Source of the DNA: Allocoleopsis franciscana PCC 7113
Lineage (GTDB): Bacteria > Cyanobacteriota > Cyanobacteriia > Cyanobacteriales > Coleofasciculaceae
Assembly (NCBI RefSeq): GCF_000317515.1
Contig: NC_019738.1
Location: 4,800,001-4,864,000, forward strand
Length of the DNA stretch: 64,000 nucleotides
Direction of reading: 5' to 3'
Part shown: in pieces, positions 8,170 through 17,277 of the stretch
Layout: every line of letters starts with the position of its first letter
How positions within the stretch are numbered: position 1 is the first letter of the stretch
Translations under genes and position numbers: made by a program
Notes under the pieces: generated by a model
Database searches by the model: none
The model's input: only the letters and a program-made list of their open reading frames with translations
What the model was told of the DNA's origin: nothing

Positions 8170-9015
8170 ATGCCTGGATTACTCCTTGCTAATATAGCGG
8201 CTCCTTTAATTTTATCAACGACTGGTAATGTATTTATTTTTCTCAGCATAATTCCAGTCGAGATGCTAATTTTTTGGGGGTTTTTCAATCTAGTGTTGAA
8301 AATTGGAGTTAGTTTTCCTCGATTATTAATTGTTGTGTTAGTTGCCAATATTGCTACTTCAATTTTAGGAATACCTCTCATCTATAACCCACTAATTGCC
8401 CCTAGCCCGGTTGTTACTTTTCTGGTTTTACCCATTAGTTTGTTCCTTTCTTTTTTAATTGAGTCAATTATATACACTCCTTTTCTGAAAACGAGGTATA
8501 ATCTTTCCAAATTAGAACTAATGGTAGCTTCTTTTTGGAGTAACTTAGCTAGTTACACAATATTTCTCTTTGTGCTTCTCCCCGTAACACTCAATTCTAG
8601 TTGGTTTTCTACAGCCAATCCTGCACGGGCAAGCTTTGAGCTGAGAATGTCGATACCCACTTATTTGCGAGTGCAACAAGATTTCTATGTGGAAAATGAC
8701 CGTTTTGCTTCTGCTAAAGACTTAGAATCAATAGGTTTTATACAGATAAAAGAAAATAATTTTCATCGATATGAAACTCAGGGTGACCAAAGAAAAGCGA
8801 CTATTACAGCCACGGCAAAATCAAATAATCTTAGTAGTTATATCGCCGCCGTATTTGTTGTTAAAAATAAGACTAAAACAGCCGAGCCTCAATTCATTAC
8901 TGGCGTTTGTAAAACCAATAATCCATCCAGGCAACCTCCTGAGATGCCTCAATTGATTAATGATAATTTGCAATGTCCTCCTAATTCTTCTAAAGAGTTG
9001 TTAAATCGCTTCTAA
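8170..9015 (+). CDS. Membrane protein fused to type IV pilin-like G/H domain
   Basis: The N-terminal ~145 residues form about five transmembrane segments. From ~residue 158 the sequence changes to a soluble domain (FELRMSIPTYLRVQQDFYVE, FASAKDLESIGF, then ITGVCKTNNPSRQPPEMPQL and a QCP near the end). That matches, from memory, the cyanobacterial 'type IV pilin-like G and H' domain, which normally follows a single N-terminal pilin helix. Here the pilin helix appears replaced by a multi-pass membrane region. A good GGAGAAG Shine-Dalgarno precedes the ATG. The MFS gene starts 12 bp after its stop, so they are probably co-transcribed. Function unknown; a membrane-tethered pseudopilin-like sensor or assembly factor is possible. 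Confidence 0.65.
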   Translation: MPGLLLANIAAPLILSTTGNVFIFLSIIPVEMLIFWGFFNLVLKIGVSFPRLLIVVLVANIATSILGIPLIYNPLIAPSPVVTFLVLPISLFLSFLIESIIYTPFLKTRYNLSKLELMVASFWSNLASYTIFLFVLLPVTLNSSWFSTANPARASFELRMSIPTYLRVQQDFYVENDRFASAKDLESIGFIQIKENNFHRYETQGDQRKATITATAKSNNLSSYIAAVFVVKNKTKTAEPQFITGVCKTNNPSRQPPEMPQLINDNLQCPPNSSKELLNRF

Positions 9016-9027
9016 ACTCAGCTATAA

Positions 9028-10140
9028 ATGATGAAAAATCAACGATTTGAACGAGATACAACTCAGAGTGACTCTCACTTGAACCCAAAGGTTATCTGTC
9101 TTTCTGCGATTTCTCTTGCCGTTATTCTTGGTATCTCTCACGGTGTTGCTGATGCCGCCGCCGGGTTTTTACTGGGTAGTTTACCGCGCACCATGTCTTT
9201 AGAGCAGGCAAGCTGGCTAATTATCCTCTATAACATCCTGGGTTTTGGTTATCAGCCTTTGGCAGGGATATTGACAGATCACCTAAAACGCCCTCGCGAA
9301 TCGGTATTGCTAGGATTGTTCTTGTTATTGTTGGCGTTAGTTGTAGCGGGTTGGCAATCGCAGCTAGCTGTCGTGTTGGCAGGAATGGGTTCTGCTGCCT
9401 TTCATGTCGGTGGAGGGAGTTTGGCATTATCTGCCACTCCTAATCGTACTACTGGCCCTGGATTTTTTGCGGCACCGGGGGCAGTCGGGTTGGCTGTGGG
9501 CGGCGTTTTGGGATTGACGGGTTACTCCGTTACGGTGCCATTAGTACTGCTGCTTGGGGTAATGATCGGTGTCATTGCCTTAATTAACTTGCCGAGATCT
9601 CCTCACTCCAATCCCAAATTCCAAATCCCAAATTCCAAATCCGATGACTGGGTGATGCTGGTGCTGCTTGTTGCGATCGCACTCATCTCCACGGTCTGGA
9701 CTAGCTTCCAGTTTGTACTACAAACTCATCTACACTTTATTCTCGCCTTAGCGGTTGCGGCAGCCATTGCCAAAGTCTTTGGTGCGATTCTTGCACAGCG
9801 ATGGGGATGGCGGCGCTGGATAGCAGGGACTTTCACTGTTGCCACACTTCTACTTTTATTGGGCGGACAAAATCCCTTGACTCTGCTGTTGAGTTTGGCG
9901 CTACTTCAGTCCAGCATTCCTATCACTCTAGCTGCAACCGCACAGATGATGCCTCAACAACCCGCTACCGCTGCCGGATTGGCTCTGGGACTGGCTATCA
10001 TTATTGGTGGTATTCCAGTTATTGGGGGTTGGAGTACTCTTGTAGGGACTCCAACTCTCTCCGCTTTGGTTGTAACCGTAACGGCTGTGTCATTGCATTG
10101 GGTGTTCAAATCAATTACCTTGAACACCCCATCTTGGTAG
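9028..10140 (+). CDS. MFS transporter (fosmidomycin-resistance-like)
   Basis: A 370-residue polytopic protein with about 11-12 hydrophobic segments and the MFS loop-2/3 signature GILTDHLKRPRESVLLG (residues ~80-96). The HGVADAAAGF and GSAAFHVGGGSLAL motifs resemble the Fsr-like branch of the major facilitator superfamily, which exports small molecules. The central cytoplasmic loop (residues ~191-207) carries NPKFQIPNSKS, which is the translation of a heptameric short tandem repeat in the DNA (9608-9642), an in-frame invasion of a tolerated loop. Substrate unknown. Confidence 0.75.
   Translation: MMKNQRFERDTTQSDSHLNPKVICLSAISLAVILGISHGVADAAAGFLLGSLPRTMSLEQASWLIILYNILGFGYQPLAGILTDHLKRPRESVLLGLFLLLLALVVAGWQSQLAVVLAGMGSAAFHVGGGSLALSATPNRTTGPGFFAAPGAVGLAVGGVLGLTGYSVTVPLVLLLGVMIGVIALINLPRSPHSNPKFQIPNSKSDDWVMLVLLVAIALISTVWTSFQFVLQTHLHFILALAVAAAIAKVFGAILAQRWGWRRWIAGTFTVATLLLLLGGQNPLTLLLSLALLQSSIPITLAATAQMMPQQPATAAGLALGLAIIIGGIPVIGGWSTLVGTPTLSALVVTVTAVSLHWVFKSITLNTPSW
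9608..9642. repeat. Heptameric short tandem repeat inside MFS gene
   Basis: Five 7-bp units alternate between CAAATCC and CAAATTC, the first being CCAATCC. It is in frame within the coding sequence of the MFS transporter, between its two six-helix halves. Confidence 0.8.
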
Positions 10141-10180
10141 GGTGCATTACCGAAGTAACACACCCCATCCCTGACTGCAT

Positions 10181-10717
10181 TTACTTCTTCTTCTTCGAGG
10201 TTTTCGGAGAAAGAAGCATCGTCATTCTGTTCCCTTCTCGTTTAGGGGGTTGCTCAAGATCGGCGACTTCCTGTAAATCTACAGACATCTGCTTGAGCCG
10301 CACCTCAGCTAAGTCAATGTGTTGAATTTCCCGTCCTTTAAGTAGAATGGTGGTCTTGACTTTATCTCCGCCTTTGAGAAAACGTTCAGATTGAGCGACA
10401 CGCACTTGGTAGTCGTGTTCTGCGATGTTATAACTCATCTTCACTTCTTTGAGAACCGTGGGTCGCGCTTTGCCGATTTTTTTGGACTGCTGATATTTCC
10501 ACTTGTCATAGTCCATCACTCGGCAAACAGGTAACTCTTTGTTGTCACCCACGAGCACGAGATCCATTTCTTTATCTTGTGCGATCTGCAAGGCATCCCT
10601 AGACGACATAATCCCCAGTTGAGTCCCGTCAGTATCGATCACTCGAATTTGAGGAAAACGGATTTGTTCGTTGATCAGGGGTAGGTTACGATTGGCTGTT
10701 TTTTGTTCGACAGGCAT
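10181..10717 (-). CDS. infC: Translation initiation factor IF-3, divergent copy
   Basis: IF-3 binds the 30S subunit and controls start-codon choice and subunit splitting. The N-domain (LPLINEQIRFPQIRVIDTDG), linker and C-domain (KEVKMSYNIAEHDYQVRV, GREIQHIDLAE, PPKREGNRMTMLLSPK) are all present in 178 residues. The ATG at 10717 gives the canonical MPVEQK start; the frame is open to a TTG at 10762 but those residues are not family-like. Compared with standard cyanobacterial IF-3, the linker is shortened and altered (VMDYDKWKYQQSKKIGKARP where GKYKFEQEKK is usual). It is not beside rpmI-rplT. A paralogue of the housekeeping infC is likely. Confidence 0.85.
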   Translation of the reverse strand: MPVEQKTANRNLPLINEQIRFPQIRVIDTDGTQLGIMSSRDALQIAQDKEMDLVLVGDNKELPVCRVMDYDKWKYQQSKKIGKARPTVLKEVKMSYNIAEHDYQVRVAQSERFLKGGDKVKTTILLKGREIQHIDLAEVRLKQMSVDLQEVADLEQPPKREGNRMTMLLSPKTSKKKK

Positions 10718-11051
10718 GAATGACTGCAAGAACTTAAGTATAGGATCTGAGGAATTGAGCAAGTTCTAAGCGGCTTGGCATTTAACTGGCCTACTTGAGA
10801 ATCCGAAACGCTTTGCTAGTTGAGCTGTACTGACTTTAAGTCGCCAAATTAAAGGTTGAGCAGCTTATGACTAAATTATTGCCTAATTTTATTATATTTT
10901 CCCATTCTCCTGTGCCCACATCATACATTTTTTAATCAATTGTGAGGCTGCACCTGACCGGGTAATCCTGGGAATGCCTGATTAGAGCGCTGTTTGAGCT
11001 GTCCGAGTCTAAAAGGGCGATCGCATAACCAGACAACCTACGCTCCAATCC
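10718..11051. other. Intergenic region upstream of IF-3
   Basis: An ATTATA at 10891-10896 reads TATAAT on the - strand about 175 nt before the IF-3 start and is a candidate -10 box; no good -35 is seen. The intervening leader could house regulation, but no attenuator-like hairpin was recognised. Confidence 0.35.
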
Positions 11052-11561
11052 TTAATCATAAGAGGTAAAGTATGCAGCGCCTACCTCTTGATGTAGGGAG
11101 AGGTGCTGGTAATGCTTGAGCGCCTGCTGGATAAACGCCTGCCAGGTATCATTGGGAGACCAAATTTTCTCTAAATCGCTTTTGGCTTGTTCGTCACTCA
11201 TCCCTTGGTGAATTAGGCGATAAAGATACATGAACGCCGAGACTCTCATATTAGCCGCACAGTGGACGAACACAGGTTGAGTTGCGCTCGCTTCCATGAC
11301 GCTAAAAAAACAGGCAACGTCCTCAAGAGTTGGGTTTTCCCAATCCACAGGGATAGATGCATACTGCATTCCCAGAGATTCAACAATTGCTTGCTCGTTA
11401 GGTATTGCCCTAGGAGAGTCTGAACGTGCAAGATTAACAACCACTTGGTAACCAGCTTCTTTAATGAGCGAGAGTTGCGCTTCAGTCGGTTGCCCGCCTG
11501 TTGCTACAGAGTCTGATAGTTTCAGATAGTTGTAAATCTCTTCAATTTGATTGGTCTTCAC
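11052..11561 (-). CDS. DUF442-type protein tyrosine phosphatase-like protein
   Basis: This 169-residue protein matches the beta-lactamase hydrolase-like phosphatase (DUF442) family. The N-terminal SVATGGQPTEAQLSLIKEAGYQVVVNL is diagnostic. The P-loop VHCAANMRVSAF has Cys101 and Arg106 in the C-x4-R spacing of this family, and VDWENPTLEDV lies where the general-acid Asp is expected. Cytosolic, no signal peptide. The substrate is unknown: family members act on phosphoproteins or small phosphoesters. It stands alone on the - strand. Confidence 0.75.
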   Translation of the reverse strand: MKTNQIEEIYNYLKLSDSVATGGQPTEAQLSLIKEAGYQVVVNLARSDSPRAIPNEQAIVESLGMQYASIPVDWENPTLEDVACFFSVMEASATQPVFVHCAANMRVSAFMYLYRLIHQGMSDEQAKSDLEKIWSPNDTWQAFIQQALKHYQHLSLHQEVGAAYFTSYD

Positions 11562-11955
11562 TTGTATCTTTAATCTAAGTTTTTTGCTTTGCTAAAAGAT
11601 AGTTACCGTCCCGTCTTGGAACTGGAAGACTATCGGGTAACTTATACAGTTTATCCATGGGCTAAATTCCCTATTTCCAAATGAGTTAGCGAGTTGGCAT
11701 GGAAATTTTAGTCAGTGTAGAGAGACGACCATACTTGTAATAGGCTGCACAAGCCCCTTCGGACGAAATCCTACCCCCTGAACAGTGCCACGGACTCGGA
11801 TTTCTTCAACCACAAAATGGGGAGATGAGGAGATGGGAAGAGAGGGGAATGGAGGGATGTCTTGTGTCATAGTCCCTATTCCAGAAAAGTGAGCAATAAT
11901 CAGATTGTGTTAGTACTACAATTGGGGGAAAGCCGCCATGAGTTTGATCGGTTAT
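11562..11955. other. Intergenic region with purine-rich run
   Basis: No gene found. A G/A-rich stretch at about 11818-11859 (repeats of GGGAGATGAGG type) is simple sequence. No hairpin of note. Confidence 0.4.
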
Positions 11956-12459
11956 CTATGAGTTGAATTGAGCTTTCAAAACAGCATATTGCTCGTTAAA
12001 AAAAGCGGCGATTTGTTTAATATGCGATCGCACAGTGTGAAGTGTTTCCTGAGTCAGAGTCACTTGCAACACGGAGCCATCACTGCGTAGAGGATACCGT
12101 AACGACACTGAATCGGGGTCAAGGTTCTGGAAGTAAGTAATTGCCAGCGCCACATGCTCCGGAGCTTGTTTGCAATTTCCCAACTGTTCAGCTAACTGTT
12201 GAAAACCCCTAAACAGAGTGTTTAAAGAATGCTTTTTTTGATAGTTTTGAGCAAACTCTGCAAAAGGGAGTTGAAGGATTTCTAGGAAAATTAGAATGTG
12301 TCGCTTTAAGAGCAATTCTATGCACTGACGATAAAGAAATGTTGCAGGAAGCACTACGGCCTCAGCCTTATCTGAAGATAATAGTAAATCCCCGGCTGTT
12401 TTATATTGCACAATTAACGGCGTCCATGTGTCTGCCAGACGAGCTAGACTACTGTTCAT
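11956..12459 (-). CDS. Hypothetical protein, HEPN-like fold suspected
   Basis: A 167-residue soluble protein. An N-terminal helix with LYRQCIELLLKRH, then KKHSLNTLFRGFQQL, and FQNLDPDSVSLRYPLRSDG follow the layout of HEPN-like proteins seen next to nucleotidyltransferases or in stress and defence roles. The strict R-x4-6-H ribonuclease motif is not clear: RSHIKQ near the C-terminus does not fit its spacing. No partner toxin or antitoxin gene is adjacent. Function not assigned. Confidence 0.5.
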   Translation of the reverse strand: MNSSLARLADTWTPLIVQYKTAGDLLLSSDKAEAVVLPATFLYRQCIELLLKRHILIFLEILQLPFAEFAQNYQKKHSLNTLFRGFQQLAEQLGNCKQAPEHVALAITYFQNLDPDSVSLRYPLRSDGSVLQVTLTQETLHTVRSHIKQIAAFFNEQYAVLKAQFNS

Positions 12460-12734
12460 AATCTAATAATAATGCGGTATTCGTTTTGATATCTAAAGAT
12501 AGTGATCCAGCCTGAAACTTATAGAGCTTTGTTATAATAAAACTTTACACAAATAACCGGCTCTAAATTAATTGGAGTGTTCTGAGATTGAGGTATACAT
12601 CCAGATTCATGGCTTTTAACAGGTCATGAAGGTCTAGAGTTTAAAAAAACAGGTGTTATCGGGCAGTGAGCCGCCCATATCCCTGAAGATCGAAGAATTA
12701 CCTGAGATTAACAAAGCCTAATACATCAATTGCT

Positions 12735-13640
12735 ATGGCATCTAGCACGCTCAAATACGCTTACTTTCCCGGATGTGTGGCTCAAGGAGCCTGTCGGGAG
12801 CTTTATATCTCTACCTCCGTACTCACCCAGGCACTCGGCATTGAACTGATTGAACTGAAAAAAGCGTCCTGTTGTGGTTCTGGCACCTTCAAAGAAGATT
12901 CTCAGTTACTCGAAGACACCGTTAATGCCCGTAACATTGCCCTAGCCGAGGAACTGAATCTGCCGCTTCTCACCCATTGCAGCACTTGTCAGGGGGTGAT
13001 TGGTCATGTGGATGAGCGGTTAAAGGAATTCCAAGAGACAGACCCAGGTTATATTGACGAGGTTAATGGATTTCTCAAAAAAGAGGGCTGTTCTCCTTAC
13101 AAAGGAAGTAGTGAAGTCAAGCATTTGCTGTGGGCGTTAGTGGGGGATTACGGACTCGAAGCCCTGCAAGAACGGGTTACCCGTAAGCTGAGTGGGCTAA
13201 AGTGTGCCGCATTTTATGGCTGTTATTTGTTGAGGGGACAAACGACGATTCCCTTTGATGATCCCTTTAACCCAGAGTCGATGGAGAATCTATTTCGGGC
13301 GGTGGGAGCAACTCCCGTTTATTATCGAGGTCGAACTCAGTGTTGTGGTTGGCCTATTTCGAGCTATGCCACCAAGCAAGCCTTTAAGATGGCAGGGACG
13401 CATATTCAGGAAGCGATGGAGGCGGGTGCCGATTGCATGGTGACTCCCTGTCCCTTGTGTCACCTTAACCTGGATTCCCGTCAACCAGAAGTCGAAAGTG
13501 CGATCGGGCAAAAACTGGGGTTGCCAGTGCTGCACTTACCTCAGTTGGTAGCTTTAGCGCTGGGTATTAGTCCAAAACAGTTGGGTTTAAGCAAACATAT
13601 TGTTTCCACACAACCCCTTTTGGAAAAATTAGGGTTTTAA
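12735..13640 (+). CDS. HdrB-like iron-sulfur protein (two CCG domains)
   Basis: Heterodisulfide reductase subunit B family, 301 residues. The first CCG motif is complete: Cys14, Cys46-Cys47, Cys82 and Cys85 (C-x31-CC-x34-C-x2-C). The second is FYGCY...QCCGWP...PCPLCH in the C-terminal half. Such motifs bind non-cubane 4Fe-4S clusters in methanogen HdrB and act in related proteins such as the SdhC/E-like subunits of type E succinate:quinone reductases. A cyanobacterium has no CoM/CoB, so a role in respiratory electron transfer (succinate dehydrogenase anchor-like) is the best inference. No sdhA/sdhB neighbours. A TATAAT at 12533-12538 may mark a promoter with a ~195-nt leader. Confidence 0.82.
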   Translation: MASSTLKYAYFPGCVAQGACRELYISTSVLTQALGIELIELKKASCCGSGTFKEDSQLLEDTVNARNIALAEELNLPLLTHCSTCQGVIGHVDERLKEFQETDPGYIDEVNGFLKKEGCSPYKGSSEVKHLLWALVGDYGLEALQERVTRKLSGLKCAAFYGCYLLRGQTTIPFDDPFNPESMENLFRAVGATPVYYRGRTQCCGWPISSYATKQAFKMAGTHIQEAMEAGADCMVTPCPLCHLNLDSRQPEVESAIGQKLGLPVLHLPQLVALALGISPKQLGLSKHIVSTQPLLEKLGF

Positions 13641-13656
13641 GCTAATCAACCAAAAG

Positions 13657-13698
13657 AGTCCTGAGTGGCGAGGAATTCTTCCTTAGCGACTCAGGACT
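13657..13698. terminator. Hairpin between convergent genes
   Basis: AGTCCTGAGT (13657-13666) and ACTCAGGACT (13689-13698) are perfect 10-bp arms. It lies 16 bp after the hdrB-like stop and before the 3' end of the convergent SDR gene. No T-run follows, so a factor-dependent or bidirectional terminator is inferred from position. Confidence 0.55.
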
Positions 13699-13762
13699 GA
13701 AAACGTTGGGTTCATGTCACATCTTCCTAAGCCGTTGTCTTAATATTTTTGGGCAAGGCATG

Positions 13763-14548
13763 TCACCGACTGGGACGAAACTGCTGTTCTACAAACTTCA
13801 AGAGCATATCTCTGGGAAAAAATCGTGGCAGATTAACGATTATTTTCTTCCTTAATCCACCCGTAACGACGTTGGACGTATCTACTTGCAACGCTTTGAG
13901 CGTTTCTTGCACCACGTCTTCAGCGGAAGCGGAATGCTGATTTTGTGAAGTGGCACTAGAGAGTTGAGCGAATCCAGCCCGATCAAAAAAGTCAGTCTTC
14001 GTGGGGCCTGGGCAAACAGCCATAATTTTTACGCCTTTTTCCCGATTCTCAGCCCAGAGGGCTTCGCTGAAACTTAAGACAAACGCTTTTGTGGCGGCGT
14101 ATACAGACATGTAAGGCAGGGGTTGAAAACCTGCGATCGAAGAGATATTGATGATAGTGCCACGTCGCTGCTGTATCTGTGGTAAAAATTGATAAGTCAG
14201 CTCTACTAAGGCTGAGATGTTGACTTGTATCATCTCTAGTTGCGTAGCGAGTGAACTTTCGCTAAAAAGGCCATAGTCACCAAAGCCCGCATTGTTGATC
14301 AGTAAGTCGATGGCTAAATTTTTTTCACTGACGGCTTCAAATACACGGGTGGCAGCGCCCGGTATAGCAAGGTCTTGCACCCAGACTTCTACCTGAATCG
14401 GGTACTGCTCCTGCAATTGTTGAGCGAGGGAGTCTAGTTTGTCCTGGGAACGAGCCACCAAGACCAAATTCGTTTGGCTTGCCGCCAGTGCTTTGGCGAA
14501 GGCGGCACCAATACCTGAGGAAGCACCAGTAATCAGAGCAGTAGCCAT
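13763..14548 (-). CDS. Short-chain dehydrogenase/reductase
   Basis: Classical SDR of 261 residues. The NAD(P) motif TGASSGIG is at residues 7-14, LINNAG follows near 85-90, and the catalytic Ser (IINISSIAG) and YAATK are in the usual places. VCPGPTKTDFF is the post-catalytic segment. ARSQDKL after the second strand (Arg in place of Asp) suggests NADPH preference. It resembles the DltE/YqjQ-type group, whose substrates are mostly unknown. It is divergent from hisC, with the start codons 162 bp apart. Confidence 0.85.
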   Translation of the reverse strand: MATALITGASSGIGAAFAKALAASQTNLVLVARSQDKLDSLAQQLQEQYPIQVEVWVQDLAIPGAATRVFEAVSEKNLAIDLLINNAGFGDYGLFSESSLATQLEMIQVNISALVELTYQFLPQIQQRRGTIINISSIAGFQPLPYMSVYAATKAFVLSFSEALWAENREKGVKIMAVCPGPTKTDFFDRAGFAQLSSATSQNQHSASAEDVVQETLKALQVDTSNVVTGGLRKKIIVNLPRFFPRDMLLKFVEQQFRPSR

Positions 14549-14709
14549 TAATGTAACGGTTATTCCTTTAAGTTAACTAATCTTAACAATATCGAGACAA
14601 AGGTGGTGACTTTAGAAAAAATAGTCCATTATGGAGTTGACATCCATAGATGGAAAAATGTAAACTGCGCTACCAATTTGTAACCACCGCTCAGTCAACT
14701 TGTCGTTTC

Positions 14710-15759
14710 ATGACTTTCTTTAGACCCAATATCAACGCCATGTCCGGTTATGTGCCTGGTGAGCAGCCGCTACCAGGCACTCAAGTGATTAAGTTGAACA
14801 CCAATGAAAATCCCTATCCTCCATCACCTGCGGCGTTGCAGGTACTACGGGAACTAGAGGGAGAGCTTTTGCGCCGCTATCCCGATCCCATGGCGGGTGC
14901 TTTCCGTGAAGCGGCAAGTCAGGTGTTGGGAGTACCTGCGGACTGGATTTTGGTGGGCAACGGTAGCGATGATCTCTTAACCATGATTATCCGTGCCTGT
15001 TCGGAGCCAGGGCAACGGGTTGTCTATCCCATGCCGACTTATGTACTATACCGCACTCTGACGCAGATCCAGGGAGCCGAATTTGTGGAAGTTCCCTATC
15101 AGGAGAACTACACTTTACCCGTTGAATCGTTAATTGAAGCTCAAGGTGCTGTCACCTTTGTTGCCTCTCCTAATAGCCCTTCGGGTACGGTGGCATCGGT
15201 AGAGCAGTTGGAGAAACTGGCGGCGCATTTATCGGGGGTGCTGGTGATTGATGAGGCGTATGTCGATTTTGCGGAAACAAATGCCTTAGAAGTCGTGAAG
15301 AAGTACGACAACGTAATTATCTTGAGAACACTGTCGAAGGGGTATTCATTAGCTGGATTGAGATTGGGCTTTGGTGTGGCTAACCCGGCACTGCTGGAAG
15401 GGTTGATTAAAGTCAAAGATAGTTATAACGTGGATGCGGTGGCTTGTGCAGTGGGTGCAGCTGCGATCGCAGATCAAGACCACAAAAATACCAATGCGAA
15501 TATGATTAAGGTCTCGCGTGCCCAGATGGCAGATGACCTCCAGAAATTGGGGTTTCATGTCTTGCCGTCACAAGCTAATTTTTTATTAGCGCAGTTCCCT
15601 GAGGGTAATGCAGAATTTCTGTATAAAAGCCTGAAGGAAAGGGGAATCTTAGTTCGATATTTCAATCAGCCCCAGCTAATGGATAAGTTACGGATTACGG
15701 TTGGGACGCCGGAGCAGAATGATGCTCTTATTAAGGGATTGGGGGAAGTGCTGACCTGA
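14710..15759 (+). CDS. hisC: Histidinol-phosphate aminotransferase
   Basis: A PLP enzyme of fold type I that converts imidazole-acetol phosphate to histidinol phosphate in histidine biosynthesis. The protein begins MTFFRPNINAMSGYVPGEQP from the ATG at 14710; a longer frame from 14650 adds 20 non-conserved residues. Landmarks: KLNTNENPYPP, VGNGSDDLL, ASPNSPSGT, VIDEAYVDF, and the Schiff-base lysine in TLSKGYSLAGLRLGFG. Length (349 residues) is normal. No other his genes are adjacent, as is usual in cyanobacteria. Related aromatic aminotransferases cannot be fully excluded. Confidence 0.9.
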   Translation: MTFFRPNINAMSGYVPGEQPLPGTQVIKLNTNENPYPPSPAALQVLRELEGELLRRYPDPMAGAFREAASQVLGVPADWILVGNGSDDLLTMIIRACSEPGQRVVYPMPTYVLYRTLTQIQGAEFVEVPYQENYTLPVESLIEAQGAVTFVASPNSPSGTVASVEQLEKLAAHLSGVLVIDEAYVDFAETNALEVVKKYDNVIILRTLSKGYSLAGLRLGFGVANPALLEGLIKVKDSYNVDAVACAVGAAAIADQDHKNTNANMIKVSRAQMADDLQKLGFHVLPSQANFLLAQFPEGNAEFLYKSLKERGILVRYFNQPQLMDKLRITVGTPEQNDALIKGLGEVLT

Positions 15760-15779
15760 GATAGGTAAAGAGTAGCAAA

Positions 15780-17165
15780 TCAGGATTTCTCGTAGGATTT
15801 ATCATCTAAAACATTAGAAAGGGTATGCATTGAGGATTTCACTTGTTCAGTAGTTATGAATAAATCGCGGAACTTCACTGTTTTCTTAAATCCAAGACCC
15901 ATGATTACTAATCCAGGCCAAAATAGATAACTCAAAGTGTCTATATTTTCCGCAAAAGTAAAGAGAAATAAAACCAACACTACATCTAAACCAGCCTTGG
16001 CAGTTCTGCTCTTTTGCGCCTTGATTAGTAGCTCTATGAAGCTCCATAAGAATGGAATCGCAAAAGCAATAAAGCCTACCAATCCCCTCATATATAGAAG
16101 ACCAGCCCAAGTGTGGTGAGAGCCAATAGGCATATTTTCCACAACTTTGGGACCTGGATCAAGTTCACCATGTCCCCAAATGGGGGCTTCCATCTTCCAA
16201 CGATATATAGCGATTTCTTTTAAATTACTTCTCACTTTTGTAGAGCTTGCTCTAGCACCATTAAAAGCTGCCTTGAAAGTTTCAATTCCATCAATAATCC
16301 AGGGGGAAAAAAGGCCTCCAAATAAACTTAATATTCCTGCTAATATATGTGTAATGGGTCGCATAAAATTTGTTAAAAAAGAACTGAGTAAAAAAACAAT
16401 AGGCAAACATATGACCCCCAGCCGTGACTGTGTTACCAAGCACATAGCTATAGAACCAATCATGCCTATCCAACGCCACTTTCTATCAGATTCTTGACAG
16501 GCAATAAAGAAATAGACGCAAGCGACTAAAGCTAAAGCTGGAGCCCAAGGTGTAAACAACTGCAAACGGATTGCCTTAGTATCAGAATCAATATTGTATA
16601 GAGCGACAGCATAGAATATTTCTCCACCACGTCCAATAATTCGCAGAGGAGAATAGTATAAATATTCAGGCATACGGACTATACCTGCAAAATAGCCAAT
16701 TGGGATGAAAATTAAACTCTGAAGGCAGACAATACAGACTGCCCTATAAATTAATTTTGGTCGAATATTTAGGCAACCAATCAGAGGGAATAATGCCATC
16801 ATGGCTGTTTGCCTTGCCCATTGAAATACGGTGCCGTTAATAATTTGCCCCCATCCCATATCAAAGTCTGAATAACTTTGAATTAGACCAACTTCCAAAA
16901 TTAACATCCCAATGATCCATAACCAAACTCCAAAGGGAATGGTAATTTTTTCTGCGTCCGGAGTTTTTTCTGTTTGGCTCCAACATTTAAACCCCAGATA
17001 GAAAGTCAAAACCCAAGCCATTGCAGGTATTATGATAAACTGACCTCCAATGAAATACAGCCCGTATGTTCCGATTAGTAAATACCAAACTACTTTTTCA
17101 GCAAAGTTCTGAGGCTTCATTAAGATACCAAATTCTTTTTTATTTATATTTACATTTTGTTTCAT
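15780..17165 (-). CDS. O-antigen ligase/polymerase-like membrane protein
   Basis: About eleven to twelve transmembrane segments in 461 residues. The large periplasmic loop with GSHHTWAGLLYMRGLVGFIA is the hallmark of the WaaL/Wzy-C family, with the conserved His before a tryptophan. Such proteins polymerise or ligate lipid-linked glycans. It lies 112 bp after the chain-length protein on the same strand, consistent with a Wzx/Wzy-type exopolysaccharide system. The start may be 17165 or the ATG at 17120 (MKPQNFAEKV); neither has a clear Shine-Dalgarno. Base composition is AT-rich. Confidence 0.75.
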   Translation of the reverse strand: MKQNVNINKKEFGILMKPQNFAEKVVWYLLIGTYGLYFIGGQFIIIPAMAWVLTFYLGFKCWSQTEKTPDAEKITIPFGVWLWIIGMLILEVGLIQSYSDFDMGWGQIINGTVFQWARQTAMMALFPLIGCLNIRPKLIYRAVCIVCLQSLIFIPIGYFAGIVRMPEYLYYSPLRIIGRGGEIFYAVALYNIDSDTKAIRLQLFTPWAPALALVACVYFFIACQESDRKWRWIGMIGSIAMCLVTQSRLGVICLPIVFLLSSFLTNFMRPITHILAGILSLFGGLFSPWIIDGIETFKAAFNGARASSTKVRSNLKEIAIYRWKMEAPIWGHGELDPGPKVVENMPIGSHHTWAGLLYMRGLVGFIAFAIPFLWSFIELLIKAQKSRTAKAGLDVVLVLFLFTFAENIDTLSYLFWPGLVIMGLGFKKTVKFRDLFITTEQVKSSMHTLSNVLDDKSYEKS

Positions 17166-17277
17166 CGAAATTTAAACAAATAAAGCTAATTACCTAGCTA
17201 TAGCAATGCAATTAATTTTTTTAATTCTCCTGGTTTTACTAAGTATTGAATGAGATTAAAATAGTCAAAGTATTAAA

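Noticed and set aside
10718-10762. TTG start for IF-3 at 10762
   Set aside because: The 15 extra residues are not IF-3-like; the ATG at 10717 gives the usual MPV start.
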